From Thiofaba sp039822285 (lineage in GTDB: Bacteria; Pseudomonadota; Gammaproteobacteria; Halothiobacillales; Halothiobacillaceae): a stretch of 64,000 bases of DNA. The notes under the pieces are model-generated. The model worked only from the letters and a program-made list of their open reading frames with translations, was not told where the DNA came from and did no database searches. Both the position numbers and the translations under genes were made by a program. The stretch spans positions 62,001 through 126,000 of the forward strand of contig NZ_JBAJEY010000002.1 of NCBI RefSeq assembly GCF_039822285.1. The letters are read 5' to 3'. This document shows, in pieces, positions 1 to 8,620 of the stretch (position 1 is the stretch's first letter; every line of letters begins with the position of its first letter).

Positions 1-632
1 GCATGGATGCGGTTGCTCCACGGGGCCACCTCCGGGCAGACCACGGGCTCGCCGCGGCGGAGGCGCTCCAGCGGCAGCCGGCCAGGGCCGTAGATGCCGG
101 GCACGCGCAGGATGACAAGCGGGATGGCATGGCGCGCGGCGAAGTCGGCAAGCTGCCGCTCGGCATCCACACGGCGGCGGGCGCGGTCGTTGCCGGGGTT
201 CACGGAGCGGGTTTCATCGACCCAGGCGCCGCCGCAGTCGCCATACACCCCGGAGGTGGAGATGTAGACGATGCGCCGGGGCGGGCTGGGCTCGAGCGCA
301 GCGAGCAGGTGGGTGGTGCGGCAGTCAGCCAGGCCGGCGGGCGACGGCGGCGCGAAGTGGAACAGGATCGCGCCGTGGGTCGGCAGGCGGAGCAGGGTCT
401 GGGGATCATCCAGATCACCCTGCGCTGGGCGGGTGGGTCCGGTGTCCCGCCTAGAACGCACAAGGGCGGCCACAGGGCCGCCCTTCTCATGCCACAAGGC
501 CGCGACGCGCCGACCGATATCGCCATAACCGACGATGAAGACAGGAGCAACGCCGTCGGGCACGGCGCTGGGTCGCCGCAAGGCGACACCCGAAGGGCGG
601 AACCCATGGATGGATTGCGCCGCACGGCTCAT
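1..632 (-). CDS. SDR-family NAD(P)-binding epimerase-like protein (3' end outside window)
   Basis: Partial gene; about 210 codons lie in the window and the C-terminus is beyond the left edge. The protein has a Rossmann dinucleotide motif near residue 34 (VGYGDIGRR), a typical SDR beta-strand ending YISTSGVYGD, and later a VPGIYGPGR segment, all as in extended SDR / NAD-dependent epimerase proteins of the YeeZ type. Substrate cannot be inferred. The ATG at 632-630 overlaps the TGA of the upstream ProQ-like gene by 4 nt, so the two are probably co-transcribed. The first 30 or so residues precede the usual SDR start and are encoded by a dispersed palindromic repeat (about 547-604); a GTG near 558 could be the ancestral start. 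Confidence 0.75.
   Translation of the reverse strand, partial: MSRAAQSIHGFRPSGVALRRPSAVPDGVAPVFIVGYGDIGRRVAALWHEKGGPVAALVRSRRDTGPTRPAQGDLDDPQTLLRLPTHGAILFHFAPPSPAGLADCRTTHLLAALEPSPPRRIVYISTSGVYGDCGGAWVDETRSVNPGNDRARRRVDAERQLADFAARHAIPLVILRVPGIYGPGRLPLERLRRGEPVVCPEVAPWSNRIH
547..604 (-). repeat. Dispersed palindromic repeat, copy A (translated)
   Basis: On the minus strand this stretch carries small hairpins (CCCTTCGGG, TCGCC/GGCGA, CGCCGT/ACGGCG) and aligns over about 58 bases with 27221-27280, with roughly ten mismatches by eye. It lies inside the 5' end of the SDR gene and supplies its atypical N-terminal extension. Confidence 0.6.
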
Positions 633-1333
633 TTGCTGCCAAACTTCTCCAGCAGCAGGTTGAGCTTTTCCTCGGCACTGAGCACCGGCGCGCTGGGCTC
701 CTCCCTGCGGGCCGGGCGCTCGGCACGCGCGGGGCGGGGGGCACCGGCCTCGCGGCGCGGCTTGCGACCCTCGCCCTTGCCCTCGGCACGAGCCTCTCCC
801 CGCGCACTGGCTGGCTTACGCGGCCGGCGGGGACGCTCGGCCGGCGCCTCACCGCCCTCACCCTCCCCGGCCTTCCGGACCGGGCGCTCAGGACGCTTCG
901 GCAGCTTGGGCGCCAGTTCGGCCAGCCGCGCCTCGGCATGCGCCTTCTGATCCTCGGAAACCTCACCCACGGCCTCGCCCGCCAAATTCACGCGCGCATC
1001 GCCGCGCGCCACGGCGCGATGATAAGCCGCGCCCTGGGTGTAGTAGCGCAGGGCGCGGCGCAGCTCCTGCATCGAGAGGCCATGCCCCCCCTCGCCTTCA
1101 CGCGCGGCCTGCAGCTCCTTGAGGATGCCCACGGCGAGAGGACGCACCTTGCGGCCGTCAAGGGAGAAGGCGGTGGGATAGGCCTCCGCCAGACGGGCGA
1201 CAAGGGTACGGGGGTGACGCGCCTTGGACTGCTCGCCCACATCGGAGGTGGCGAGGGTCGGCTCGGCAACGGCTTCGGCAGTCACGGCCTCAGCCAATTC
1301 CGGGGCGGCATCGAGGGGATGCTGGTTTTCCAT
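629..1333 (-). CDS. proQ: ProQ/FinO-domain RNA chaperone
   Basis: The 234-residue protein has one ProQ/FinO domain (about residues 40-140), with the diagnostic YPTAFSLDGRKVRPLAVGI segment followed by a helical LRRAL..Y region. A long Lys/Arg/Pro/Ala/Glu-rich tail (about 150-215) resembles the disordered basic linkers of ProQ-type RNA-binding proteins. The family binds structured sRNAs and mRNA 3' ends and acts post-transcriptionally in the cytoplasm. ATG 1333 is preferred; an in-frame TTG at 1345 is possible. The gene overlaps the downstream SDR gene by 4 nt and is divergent from the pilin operon. The domain call is firm; orthology to E. coli proQ rather than a FinO-like paralogue is less certain. 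Confidence 0.85.
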   Translation of the reverse strand: MENQHPLDAAPELAEAVTAEAVAEPTLATSDVGEQSKARHPRTLVARLAEAYPTAFSLDGRKVRPLAVGILKELQAAREGEGGHGLSMQELRRALRYYTQGAAYHRAVARGDARVNLAGEAVGEVSEDQKAHAEARLAELAPKLPKRPERPVRKAGEGEGGEAPAERPRRPRKPASARGEARAEGKGEGRKPRREAGAPRPARAERPARREEPSAPVLSAEEKLNLLLEKFGSK

Positions 1334-1605
1334 CGGGGGTCTCAAACGATAAAGGAAGGAAGTCGTCCATGGAACAGGGGCAAAGGTCCATCCAGCCTGA
1401 GGCTCAACTATGTTCAGTTTATCAGCATGTCCCCGAAGCCCGAATCCGGTCTCTGCGCTTCAAATGCTTCCCCTGCATCATCCTCGGTGGCATGAAGCAC
1501 CCCGCCGACCATCCTGGACTGCAGCACATCTCGTCGACATTCCCCTCATGGCACAACGCTTCCCCAGAGTGCAAAGAGCAAGCTCATCGCACCACCAAAA
1601 TGCCC

Positions 1606-1633
1606 TTGACTTTTTTTGCCATTGATGTTCAAT
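1606..1633 (+). promoter_or_regulatory. Candidate sigma-70 promoter of the minor pilin operon
   Basis: TTGACT (1606-1611), a 16-bp spacer, then TTCAAT (1628-1633, 4/6 match to TATAAT) lie about 40 bp upstream of the fimT start. The rest of the 1334-1669 gap between the divergent proQ and fimT genes holds no convincing ORF or RNA. A TGGCAC at 1548 lacks the downstream GC needed for sigma-54. Confidence 0.35.
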
Positions 1634-1669
1634 CCAGAAACCACCCAGGCGCAAGGATATTCCTGCCCC

Positions 1670-2263
1670 ATGCTTCCCCGCACTAAAAGCCTCGGTTTCA
1701 CTCTCATCGAACTGATGGTCACTATTGCAGTGCTGGCCATCATCATGGGGATCGCCGTACCGAGCTTCATGTCCACCATCGTGAATGCGCGGTTGACGAC
1801 AGCCGCCAACGATTTACTGGCGGCCATCCAACTCACCCGCACAGAGGCCATACGCACGCACGGCCGTGTCACCCTGTGCAAAGCCACTCCCACGGCCAAC
1901 CAATGCGACACATCCGCCGCCTCCGACTGGGGACGAGGCTGGATGGTTTTCACGGATCCAGTGACACAAAGCCCTCCCCAAGTCGAGGGCACGAGCCGCA
2001 TCGTCTCCAGAGGCGGAGGACAGCTATCCAGCGATCTCTCGATCAAGAGTGGCGCCACAGATCTTCAGCTCTACATCTCGTTCACGGGCGACGGGTCGAG
2101 CCGACAGATGAACGGCAACTTTCTCGCCGGCACTATCCGCATCTGCTCGAGCTCCTCCTTCGTGGGCAATGACGACCGTGCACGAGACATCGTCATCAAC
2201 AGCGCCGGCCGAGCCACGATCCAACGTCCGACGGGCCTTCCGGCGAGTTGCCCCGCACCTTGA
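1670..2263 (+). CDS. fimT: Type IV pilus minor pseudopilin FimT/FimU (GspH family)
   Basis: 197-residue prepilin. From ATG 1670 the leader is nine residues, with prepilin peptidase cleavage expected at SLG|FTLIELM, and Glu at +5 of the mature protein. The hydrophobic N-terminal helix continues to about residue 35 and is followed by the GspH/FimT signature (ANDLLAAIQLTRTEAI). In-frame starts upstream at 1616 and 1625 would give an over-long leader. FimT/FimU forms part of the priming tip complex of type IVa pili with PilV, PilW, PilX, PilE and PilY1. It is the first gene of a tight operon running to 7.7 or 8.1 kb. FimT and FimU cannot be told apart here. Confidence 0.88.
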   Translation: MLPRTKSLGFTLIELMVTIAVLAIIMGIAVPSFMSTIVNARLTTAANDLLAAIQLTRTEAIRTHGRVTLCKATPTANQCDTSAASDWGRGWMVFTDPVTQSPPQVEGTSRIVSRGGGQLSSDLSIKSGATDLQLYISFTGDGSSRQMNGNFLAGTIRICSSSSFVGNDDRARDIVINSAGRATIQRPTGLPASCPAP

Positions 2264-2279
2264 GCATCTTCGGCAAGCC

Positions 2280-2732
2280 ATGAATCCTCTGTTTCTTTCT
2301 CAACGATATCAGCGCGGTGTCGGACTCATCGAAGTTCTGATCTCCACGCTCATCTTGTCCATCGGCTTACTGGGGATTGCCGCACTTCAGGCAAACGCGC
2401 TGAAAAACAGCCAAAGCAGCCTCACACGTAGTCAAGTCGTGATGCTCAGCTACTTCATGCTCGATGCGATGCGGGTCAATCGTGCGGCAGCGATCAACGG
2501 CTCTTACAATCTTGGCAAGACCTGCACCATCGTTGCCGATGCGGGCAACATCATTTCCCATGATCAGCATGTCTGGCTTCAGGCCATCAAAGAAAACCTC
2601 GGCGACAACGCATCGACCTGCGGCGAGATCACCTGCCAAGGCAACGACTGCGTTGTTCGGATCTACTGGGATGACTCACGGGGAACGTCCGGCAGTGCTG
2701 ACCAGATGATAGAAACGAGGACGCGGCTATGA
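2280..2732 (+). CDS. pilV: Type IV pilus minor pilin PilV
   Basis: 150 residues. The prepilin leader ends at Gly13 (RG|VGLIEVLIS), with Glu at mature position 5 and a hydrophobic helix to about residue 40, followed by the PilV-like LGIAALQANALKNSQSS segment. It is a minor pilin of the tip-initiation complex. ATG 2280 lies 16 bp after fimT; its stop overlaps the pilW ATG 2729 by 4 nt, so translational coupling is likely. Several cysteines in the C-terminal half may form disulfides after export. Confidence 0.88.
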   Translation: MNPLFLSQRYQRGVGLIEVLISTLILSIGLLGIAALQANALKNSQSSLTRSQVVMLSYFMLDAMRVNRAAAINGSYNLGKTCTIVADAGNIISHDQHVWLQAIKENLGDNASTCGEITCQGNDCVVRIYWDDSRGTSGSADQMIETRTRL

Positions 2733-3802
2733 CCCACGCAGCCGCAAGATCGGCCAAGAACGCTGCAGCGCTCAGTCCGAAGGGGAAACATCCCATGGGA
2801 CCAAGAACAAGTATCTCTGGTTTCTCCCTCGTCGAATTGATGATCGCCCTCGTCTTGGGGCTAGTTGTCATCGGCGCTGCCGTAAGCATCTTTTTGTCCA
2901 ATCAGCAAACCTTCCGCACCACCGAAAATCTCGCGCGCCTGCAAGAGAATGCCCGCTTTGCCTTCGAATCCATGGCCAGGGAGGTTCGTGAGGCGGGTGG
3001 AACACCGTGTGGCACGAAACCGGTAGCCAATGTCATCAATGGCGGTGGGGGCTGGTGGAGCTGGAATGCCCAGGGCCCACTCAGAGGGTATGCCGGGAAC
3101 ACCCCGGGGCCGCAGGCCTTCGGCACCACCCCCGGGCTGCGGGCAACGAATACCGATGCGATTCTTGTCCTCTCGGCGAGCCTTTTCGAGGGGGTCACGA
3201 TCACTACCCATGACCCCACATCTGCGCAATTCAAGGTTAACAAGACCAATCACGGCATTCAGAATGACGAAATCGTCATGGCCTGCGACCGCCAATCGGC
3301 CGCCATCTTTCAAGTGACGAACGCCAACCAGGCCAATGCAACCATCGTCCACAACACAGGCGGGACATCGCCTGGAAACTGTAGCAAAGGACTGGGCATA
3401 CCCACCGACTGCACCTCGGCGAATGGCACAGCAAAAACCTTTAGCAAAGGCGGCTTCATTGCACGCCTCAATGCCTCGTTCTGGTACATCGGCAACAATG
3501 CCCGGGGGGGACGTTCACTCTATCGGCTCAACTTCAGCGGCGCGCCGCAAGCACAAGCCCAGGAAATCGCCGAAGGGGTTACCGACATGCTCCTGGAGTA
3601 TCTCCAAATCACACCAGGCACCCCGCCAACCCTCCCCGCCAGCTACGTGAGTGCAGCATCCGTAACAGATTGGGCGAACGTCGTCGCTGTACGACTCACG
3701 CTCATCATGGCCACCACCAATAACGTCGGCGTGGATGGTCAGGCGATCCCCCGCACCTTCATGCACGTCATCAGTCTGCGCGAGCGGGAGTTTGCGTCAT
3801 GA
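2729..3802 (+). CDS. pilW: Type IV pilus minor pilin PilW
   Basis: 357 residues from ATG 2729, which overlaps the pilV stop and has a GAGGA upstream. The prepilin site is ISG|FSLVELMIALVLG, followed by the PilW signature (FRTTENLARLQENARFAFE...REVREAGG). From 2729 the leader would be 31 residues; an inner ATG at 2795, behind AAGGGGAAA, gives a nine-residue leader and may be the real start. It is a minor pilin that joins PilX and PilY1 in priming pilus assembly. The ATGA overlap with pilX supports one operon. Confidence 0.88.
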   Translation: MTHAAARSAKNAAALSPKGKHPMGPRTSISGFSLVELMIALVLGLVVIGAAVSIFLSNQQTFRTTENLARLQENARFAFESMAREVREAGGTPCGTKPVANVINGGGGWWSWNAQGPLRGYAGNTPGPQAFGTTPGLRATNTDAILVLSASLFEGVTITTHDPTSAQFKVNKTNHGIQNDEIVMACDRQSAAIFQVTNANQANATIVHNTGGTSPGNCSKGLGIPTDCTSANGTAKTFSKGGFIARLNASFWYIGNNARGGRSLYRLNFSGAPQAQAQEIAEGVTDMLLEYLQITPGTPPTLPASYVSAASVTDWANVVAVRLTLIMATTNNVGVDGQAIPRTFMHVISLREREFAS

Positions 3803-4365
3803 ATGCGTATCCCAAAACGCCCGAACACCAGCAAGGCGCAGCTCTGATCGTTGCATTGATCTTGCTTTTGATCATGACCATCCTGGGGCTCAGCAGCATT
3901 CGCACCACCGTCATGGATGAGAAAATGACAGCGGCCAGCTACGATCGCAGCCTCGCCTTCCAGGCCGCTGAGGCTGCCCTTCGCGCGGGTGAAGCCGTGG
4001 CCCTTGCGCAGTCTACCGCCTCCCCGAAAAACTCTGCCTTCCCCAATGCGGGGCTGTATACAGACAGCGATAGCAACTGCAATACATCCCCATGCAATGC
4101 ACAAGGATTGTGCGCACAGCCTGACCCAGACTGTGATGCGCGTTGGCTCGATTCCACCTTTAACAACTGGGCCAATGCCGCCAAGGTCAATGATCTTGCC
4201 GGAACCCCGCAATACTTCGTCGAATACCTCGGCAATAACTTTCCCTGCAACCCCGAAGATGCAACCAGCCAGCCCAATTGCGCCCAGTACCGGATCACCG
4301 CCAGAAGCATTCCGGGCGCCAATCGGGCACAGGTCATGCTCCAATCAACCTACTTGACGAACTAG
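3799..4365 (+). CDS. pilX: Type IV pilus assembly protein PilX
   Basis: 188 residues. The PilX N-terminal region is clear: HQQGAALIVALILLLIMTIL, then the conserved RTTVMDEKM and AFQAAEAALRAGE segments. Unlike the other minor pilins it lacks the Glu at +5, as is usual for PilX/GspK-type proteins. PilX caps or primes the pilus tip together with PilV, PilW and PilY1. It overlaps pilW by 4 nt and is followed after 8 bp by pilY1. Confidence 0.88.
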   Translation: MNAYPKTPEHQQGAALIVALILLLIMTILGLSSIRTTVMDEKMTAASYDRSLAFQAAEAALRAGEAVALAQSTASPKNSAFPNAGLYTDSDSNCNTSPCNAQGLCAQPDPDCDARWLDSTFNNWANAAKVNDLAGTPQYFVEYLGNNFPCNPEDATSQPNCAQYRITARSIPGANRAQVMLQSTYLTN

Positions 4366-4373
4366 GGTGGTCA

Positions 4374-7300
4374 ATGATGAAACGCCCATACACTTCTCTG
4401 GTTCTGGCTGCGGCCTTAGCGCAATGGACTGCACACGCCCATGGGGCCTTGACCATTCCTGCCGTGCCACTTCAAACCGGGGCCGCTGTGGCTCCCAACC
4501 TTTTCTACCTGCTCGATGACTCCGGGAGCATGCAGTGGGAAATCATGCCCGAGGATTATCTCTATGCTTATTACATGTTCCCACCGCCGGGTGAGGGACA
4601 AGGCACCGGATACGGCGGCGCCCATGTCTATGGGGGCGACATGTACCCGTATTACGTCATGAAATTCGATACCACGGCGAATGAAGCCGTATATTTGCGG
4701 TCTTCAACCATAAACGTTGTCTACTACAACCCTCGCCAGGAATACACCCCTTGGGCGAAGCACGATGGGACGAGCTTTGACCAAGCGGTTGCGACCAACG
4801 CCTATTACAACCCCTATGAGCCCGGGCGCGGAAGCATCGATCTCACCGCGCAGCAAACCCGCTCCGCTTATTGGAATAGTGGCTCATGGTCAAGCCATAC
4901 CTTCTGGCCCATTACTTATTATGTTTACAAGGGCTCCGGAAGCACCACCGACAAGACGAACTACATTCGTTATCAATATCGTAACGGCGCCCTTTATGAA
5001 TGGGATCTAGCCAAGAAAAGCAGTACGGAAAAGAGCATCTCCACAACCCCGTGGGGGCGCACCGCCGCACAAGAGCTCCAGAACTTTGCCAACTGGTTTA
5101 GTTACTATCGCTCCCGTATCCTCGCCGTTCGAGCTGGAACGAGCCTGGCATTCAGCACCCTTGGCGACAACTACCGTGTAGGCTTTGCCACCATCCATCA
5201 GACGGGCTGGAAGCACCCGCCCCCCAACAATCTTGGCTTTACCACAAGCGAGCGCCTTGATTTCTATACCCGCCTGTTCCAAACCCCGATAGGAACGTCT
5301 GGCACGCCGCTTCGCTCGGCGCTCGATGCCGTGGGCAAGCAGGTCGAGACCAACCTTGATTATTTCCGCCCGGACCCCGCGCTCTCGTGCCGTCAGAATT
5401 TCACCATTCTCACCACCGATGGCTACTGGAACGATTCGGACATCAACGGTGGGACCGTAGGAAACCAGGACAACACGGACGGCAGCACGATCACCCACGC
5501 CGATGGACAGACCACCTACAAGTACACAGCATCCCGCCCATTCAAGGATGACTGGAGCAACACTCTGGCCGACGTGGCCATGAAATACTGGAAACGGGAT
5601 CTGCGCACCGATCTCAAGAACGATGTGGCGACCACCTCGGCAGACCCCGCCTTCTGGCAGCATATGGCCACCTACGCCCTTTCCCTCGGGGTGAGTGGGT
5701 CCCTGAACCCCACGACTGACTTGGCCGCATTGACCTCCGGGGCCAAGAGCTGGCCCAACCCGAGCAATTCGAATGCGGCCAAATCCGATGACCTGTGGCA
5801 CGCCACGGTGGATGGCCATGGGGAGTTCGTCGCTGCCCAGAACCCACAAGAGTTTGCGGACGGGCTCAAGCGCACCCTTGGTTCCATCGCCAACCGTGTG
5901 GCGGCCGCATCCAACGTTGCAGGGAACAGCACCAAGATCGACACGGGGAGCATGGTCTACCAGGCCCGTTACAAGTCTGGGGTATGGACGGGAGAGTTAC
6001 TCGCCTACGCCGTCACCCAAAGCGGTGCCTCATCGATCCCCTCCTGGAATGCCGCCACGCTGATCCCCAGCGCAAGCAGCCGAAATATTTTTTCCGTCAC
6101 AAGCAGCGGCACCAAAATCACGTTCACATGGAACCAGATCGACAACACCCAGCAGGCGAACCTCGGCTCGGAGGATGTCCTCAATTATCTCCGGGGTGAT
6201 CAAACCAAGGAGCAAAATCAGGGGGGGACCTTCCGCAATCGGGAGGGCCGTCTGGGTGACATCGTGAACTCCTCCCCTGTCTATGCCAAGACAAGCGATA
6301 CCCTTTTCGTCGGCGCCAATGATGGAATGCTGCATGCGTTCAATGCACGTACGGGCGAGGAGCTTTTTGCTTACGTACCCCTTGGCACCTATGCGTATCT
6401 GAAACAGCTTTCGGATCCGACCTACAACCACCGTTATTTTGTCGATGGCGAGATCGCGGTGTCCGACCCGTCTGAGACGGGAGGGCAATCCTGGCTCGTT
6501 GCAGCCCTCGGGCGCGGTGGCAAGGGCTTGTTTGGCCTCGATGTAGGCAATCCGGCCGGGTTCCAGAAAAACGACATCCTATGGGACCTCACGGCCAATA
6601 ACGGTGACCCGGACATGGGGTTCATCCTCGGCAAGCCCGTGATTACCAAGGTCGATGGTTTGGGTTGGCGGGTGATCACCGGTAACGGTGTCAACAGCAC
6701 CAATGAAAAAGCCGTTCTTTACATCATCAACCCCACAACGGGTGCCGTCGACGCCAAGATCGACACCAACACGGGATCGCCCACACAGAGCAACGGCCTA
6801 TCCACACCCGGCGTTTATGATGTGGACGGCGACGGCGATGTCGATGTGGCCTATGCCGGCGATCAGCTGGGAAACCTTTGGAAATTCAATCTGACCACCC
6901 GGACCGTGGCCTTTGGCGGACAGCCGTTCTTCATTGCTCGAAACAATGCCAACCAGGCTCAACCCATCAGCGGGGCTCCTCTGGTCGTCAAGAACAACCA
7001 GACAAACGACCCTCACATAGGGAAAGTCTTCATCTTCTTTGGCACGGGGCGTTACCTCACGAGCGATGACCCGAACAACAAGAGCGTTCAGACTTGGTAC
7101 GGCCTGATTGACGAGAGCTCGACGATCAGTGACCGCTCCCTGCTTCGTCAGCGGACCATCAGTTATTCGACCCTGCAAAGTGGAAAGCTGGTGCGCACCT
7201 TCTCCAAGGCCGCCAACAATGACATGGTCGGGATGAAGGGATGGTATGCCGACCTCGTCACGAACAACGTGGCTGAAGGAGAACGCATGGTGGGCACCCA

Positions 7301-7658
7301 GATCCTCCTCAAAGCGGTAAATCCGGTGCTCATGGCCAGCAGCCGCATCCCGGAGGGGGATAGCTGCACCCCCGGCGGTCGCGGTTACATCAATGCCATT
7401 GATCCATTCACCGGAGGCAATCTGTCATTCACGTTCTTTGACGTGAACGATGATGCGAAATTCGATGCCACCGATAATCGCGGTGATGACCCCATTGCAT
7501 CGATTGATCTGGGAGTGGGCATGCCCACCGACCCCGTGTGCATTGGCGATCAATGCTTTGTCTCAGGTTCCACGGGGCAACTCGGTCGTGTACGAGTGAA
7601 CCTGGGGGGAGCCACGACCCCACGCCGGATCGGCTGGCGCGAAATCATCACTCAATGA
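4374..7658 (+). CDS. pilY1: Type IV pilus tip adhesin / assembly factor PilY1
   Basis: 1,094 residues with a Sec signal peptide (about 1-22, ending AHA). An N-terminal vWA-like region carries a MIDAS-type DDSGSM near residue 50 and a TTDGYWNDSD loop near residue 343. The C-terminal half is the PilC/PilY1 beta-propeller (VGANDGMLHAF near 645) with a calcium loop at D816-D824 (DVDGDGDVD), the same type that controls pilus extension and retraction in Pseudomonas PilY1. It acts at the pilus tip and cell surface in adhesion and surface sensing. The AGGGTGG upstream fits either ATG 4374 or 4377. It is the last large gene of the minor pilin operon; no pilE follows. Confidence 0.92.
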   Translation: MMKRPYTSLVLAAALAQWTAHAHGALTIPAVPLQTGAAVAPNLFYLLDDSGSMQWEIMPEDYLYAYYMFPPPGEGQGTGYGGAHVYGGDMYPYYVMKFDTTANEAVYLRSSTINVVYYNPRQEYTPWAKHDGTSFDQAVATNAYYNPYEPGRGSIDLTAQQTRSAYWNSGSWSSHTFWPITYYVYKGSGSTTDKTNYIRYQYRNGALYEWDLAKKSSTEKSISTTPWGRTAAQELQNFANWFSYYRSRILAVRAGTSLAFSTLGDNYRVGFATIHQTGWKHPPPNNLGFTTSERLDFYTRLFQTPIGTSGTPLRSALDAVGKQVETNLDYFRPDPALSCRQNFTILTTDGYWNDSDINGGTVGNQDNTDGSTITHADGQTTYKYTASRPFKDDWSNTLADVAMKYWKRDLRTDLKNDVATTSADPAFWQHMATYALSLGVSGSLNPTTDLAALTSGAKSWPNPSNSNAAKSDDLWHATVDGHGEFVAAQNPQEFADGLKRTLGSIANRVAAASNVAGNSTKIDTGSMVYQARYKSGVWTGELLAYAVTQSGASSIPSWNAATLIPSASSRNIFSVTSSGTKITFTWNQIDNTQQANLGSEDVLNYLRGDQTKEQNQGGTFRNREGRLGDIVNSSPVYAKTSDTLFVGANDGMLHAFNARTGEELFAYVPLGTYAYLKQLSDPTYNHRYFVDGEIAVSDPSETGGQSWLVAALGRGGKGLFGLDVGNPAGFQKNDILWDLTANNGDPDMGFILGKPVITKVDGLGWRVITGNGVNSTNEKAVLYIINPTTGAVDAKIDTNTGSPTQSNGLSTPGVYDVDGDGDVDVAYAGDQLGNLWKFNLTTRTVAFGGQPFFIARNNANQAQPISGAPLVVKNNQTNDPHIGKVFIFFGTGRYLTSDDPNNKSVQTWYGLIDESSTISDRSLLRQRTISYSTLQSGKLVRTFSKAANNDMVGMKGWYADLVTNNVAEGERMVGTQILLKAVNPVLMASSRIPEGDSCTPGGRGYINAIDPFTGGNLSFTFFDVNDDAKFDATDNRGDDPIASIDLGVGMPTDPVCIGDQCFVSGSTGQLGRVRVNLGGATTPRRIGWREIITQ

Positions 7659-7726
7659 AACGTCTTTCCAAGGGGCAGGGCGGGGATGCTTTGGGTCGTC
7701 TCCCCCTTCCAAGATGGGTATAGGGC

Positions 7727-8110
7727 ATGAAAAATTTTGTGAAAAATCGTTTTTCTGCACTGCTCTTGGGCCTGGGGATGGCCTTGGCATGCCCCATAGG
7801 ACTCCATGCGGAAGAAAATATGGTTCGCCCCCTCTTACTGGAAGAAGGGGGTAATCTTGGCTTCTTCGATCCAGGCAGCATGACCCTCCTGGTTCAAGGC
7901 AAGGTCTATCGCATCGACCCACAAATCACGCAGGTTCAGACCAAATCCAGCCAAGGATCAAGGCTCACGACTGCAAGCCAAATCAGCGACTTACCTGAGC
8001 GACTTGCAAAACTACGCGGCTATCCGCTGTCTTTTAAATCACGCCCGGATGGCGTGTTGGAATTGATCGTCTTAGATGAGCAGCTCAAATCCGCTTCCCT
8101 TGCGCCATGA
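7727..8110 (+). CDS. Small exported protein, PilY2-like
   Basis: 127 residues with a signal peptide (about 1-28, hydrophobic LLLGLGMALA, ending LHA). The mature part contains MTLLVQGKVYRIDP, similar in spirit to the small beta-rich PilY2 proteins encoded after pilY1 in pseudomonads. The assignment rests mainly on position and size, since family similarity is weak by eye. It sits 68 bp after pilY1 on the same strand and shares the lower GC of the pil operon. It could alternatively be an unrelated periplasmic protein. Confidence 0.5.
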   Translation: MKNFVKNRFSALLLGLGMALACPIGLHAEENMVRPLLLEEGGNLGFFDPGSMTLLVQGKVYRIDPQITQVQTKSSQGSRLTTASQISDLPERLAKLRGYPLSFKSRPDGVLELIVLDEQLKSASLAP

Positions 8111-8176
8111 TGCAAGCTGGAAGCGGGGTTTTCTGATTTCCGGCCGCATCATTCATCCGGAGATCCCACAGCATCG

Positions 8177-8620
8177 TCAGAGATCGAGGCGGAAGGCATC
8201 GACGATGATGCGTGCGCCCAGGTCGACGATGACGATGTCCGGGCCGACGATGAAGCGGGCATAGCCGCGCGGCAGCGGCTGGAGGTCGCGCTCAATGTAG
8301 TGAGGCAGAGAGTAGTAGGGTACGCCGGGCGGCCAAGGCATACCGCGTGCCAGGCGCTTGGCATGGCCCGGGGGGATCTTGCCCTGCTTGGCCAGCCCCG
8401 GCGGCAGGTTGCGGCGGTAGTAGTCGTTGAGATAGATCCGTTCGCGGTTGGTGAAGGTGAACTGCAGGCTCAGGCTGGCGTCCCCGCGGCGGTCGTCGTA
8501 GTACCGGTCGTCGTAATGCCGATCATCGTAGTAGCGGTGATCGCGCTCCGGATCAGCATGGACGCAGCCACCGAGCAGAACGCTGCTGGCAAGGGCGGCA
8601 AGGACAAGGTGTTTGCTCAT
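8177..8620 (-). CDS. CigR/RcnB-like lipoprotein
   Basis: 147 residues. Signal peptide with lipobox LGGC, lipidated Cys19. A short repeat of (R/H)YYDDR-like units (residues about 28-46) precedes a conserved region rich in Arg/Pro (LPPGLAKQGKIPPGHAKRLARG) typical of CigR/RcnB-related envelope proteins, then a C-terminal beta segment (FIVGPDIVIVDLGARIIVD). Function is unknown; an envelope-associated role is likely. Its ATG overlaps the stop of the upstream AmpG-like gene by 4 nt. The repeat may be a metal- or charge-binding spacer, which is inference. Confidence 0.65.
   Translation of the reverse strand: MSKHLVLAALASSVLLGGCVHADPERDHRYYDDRHYDDRYYDDRRGDASLSLQFTFTNRERIYLNDYYRRNLPPGLAKQGKIPPGHAKRLARGMPWPPGVPYYSLPHYIERDLQPLPRGYARFIVGPDIVIVDLGARIIVDAFRLDL

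Noticed and set aside
1547..1561. Sigma-54 promoter for the pilin operon (TGGCAC at 1548)
   Set aside because: The -12 element reads TTCC and lacks the essential GC dinucleotide at the right spacing.
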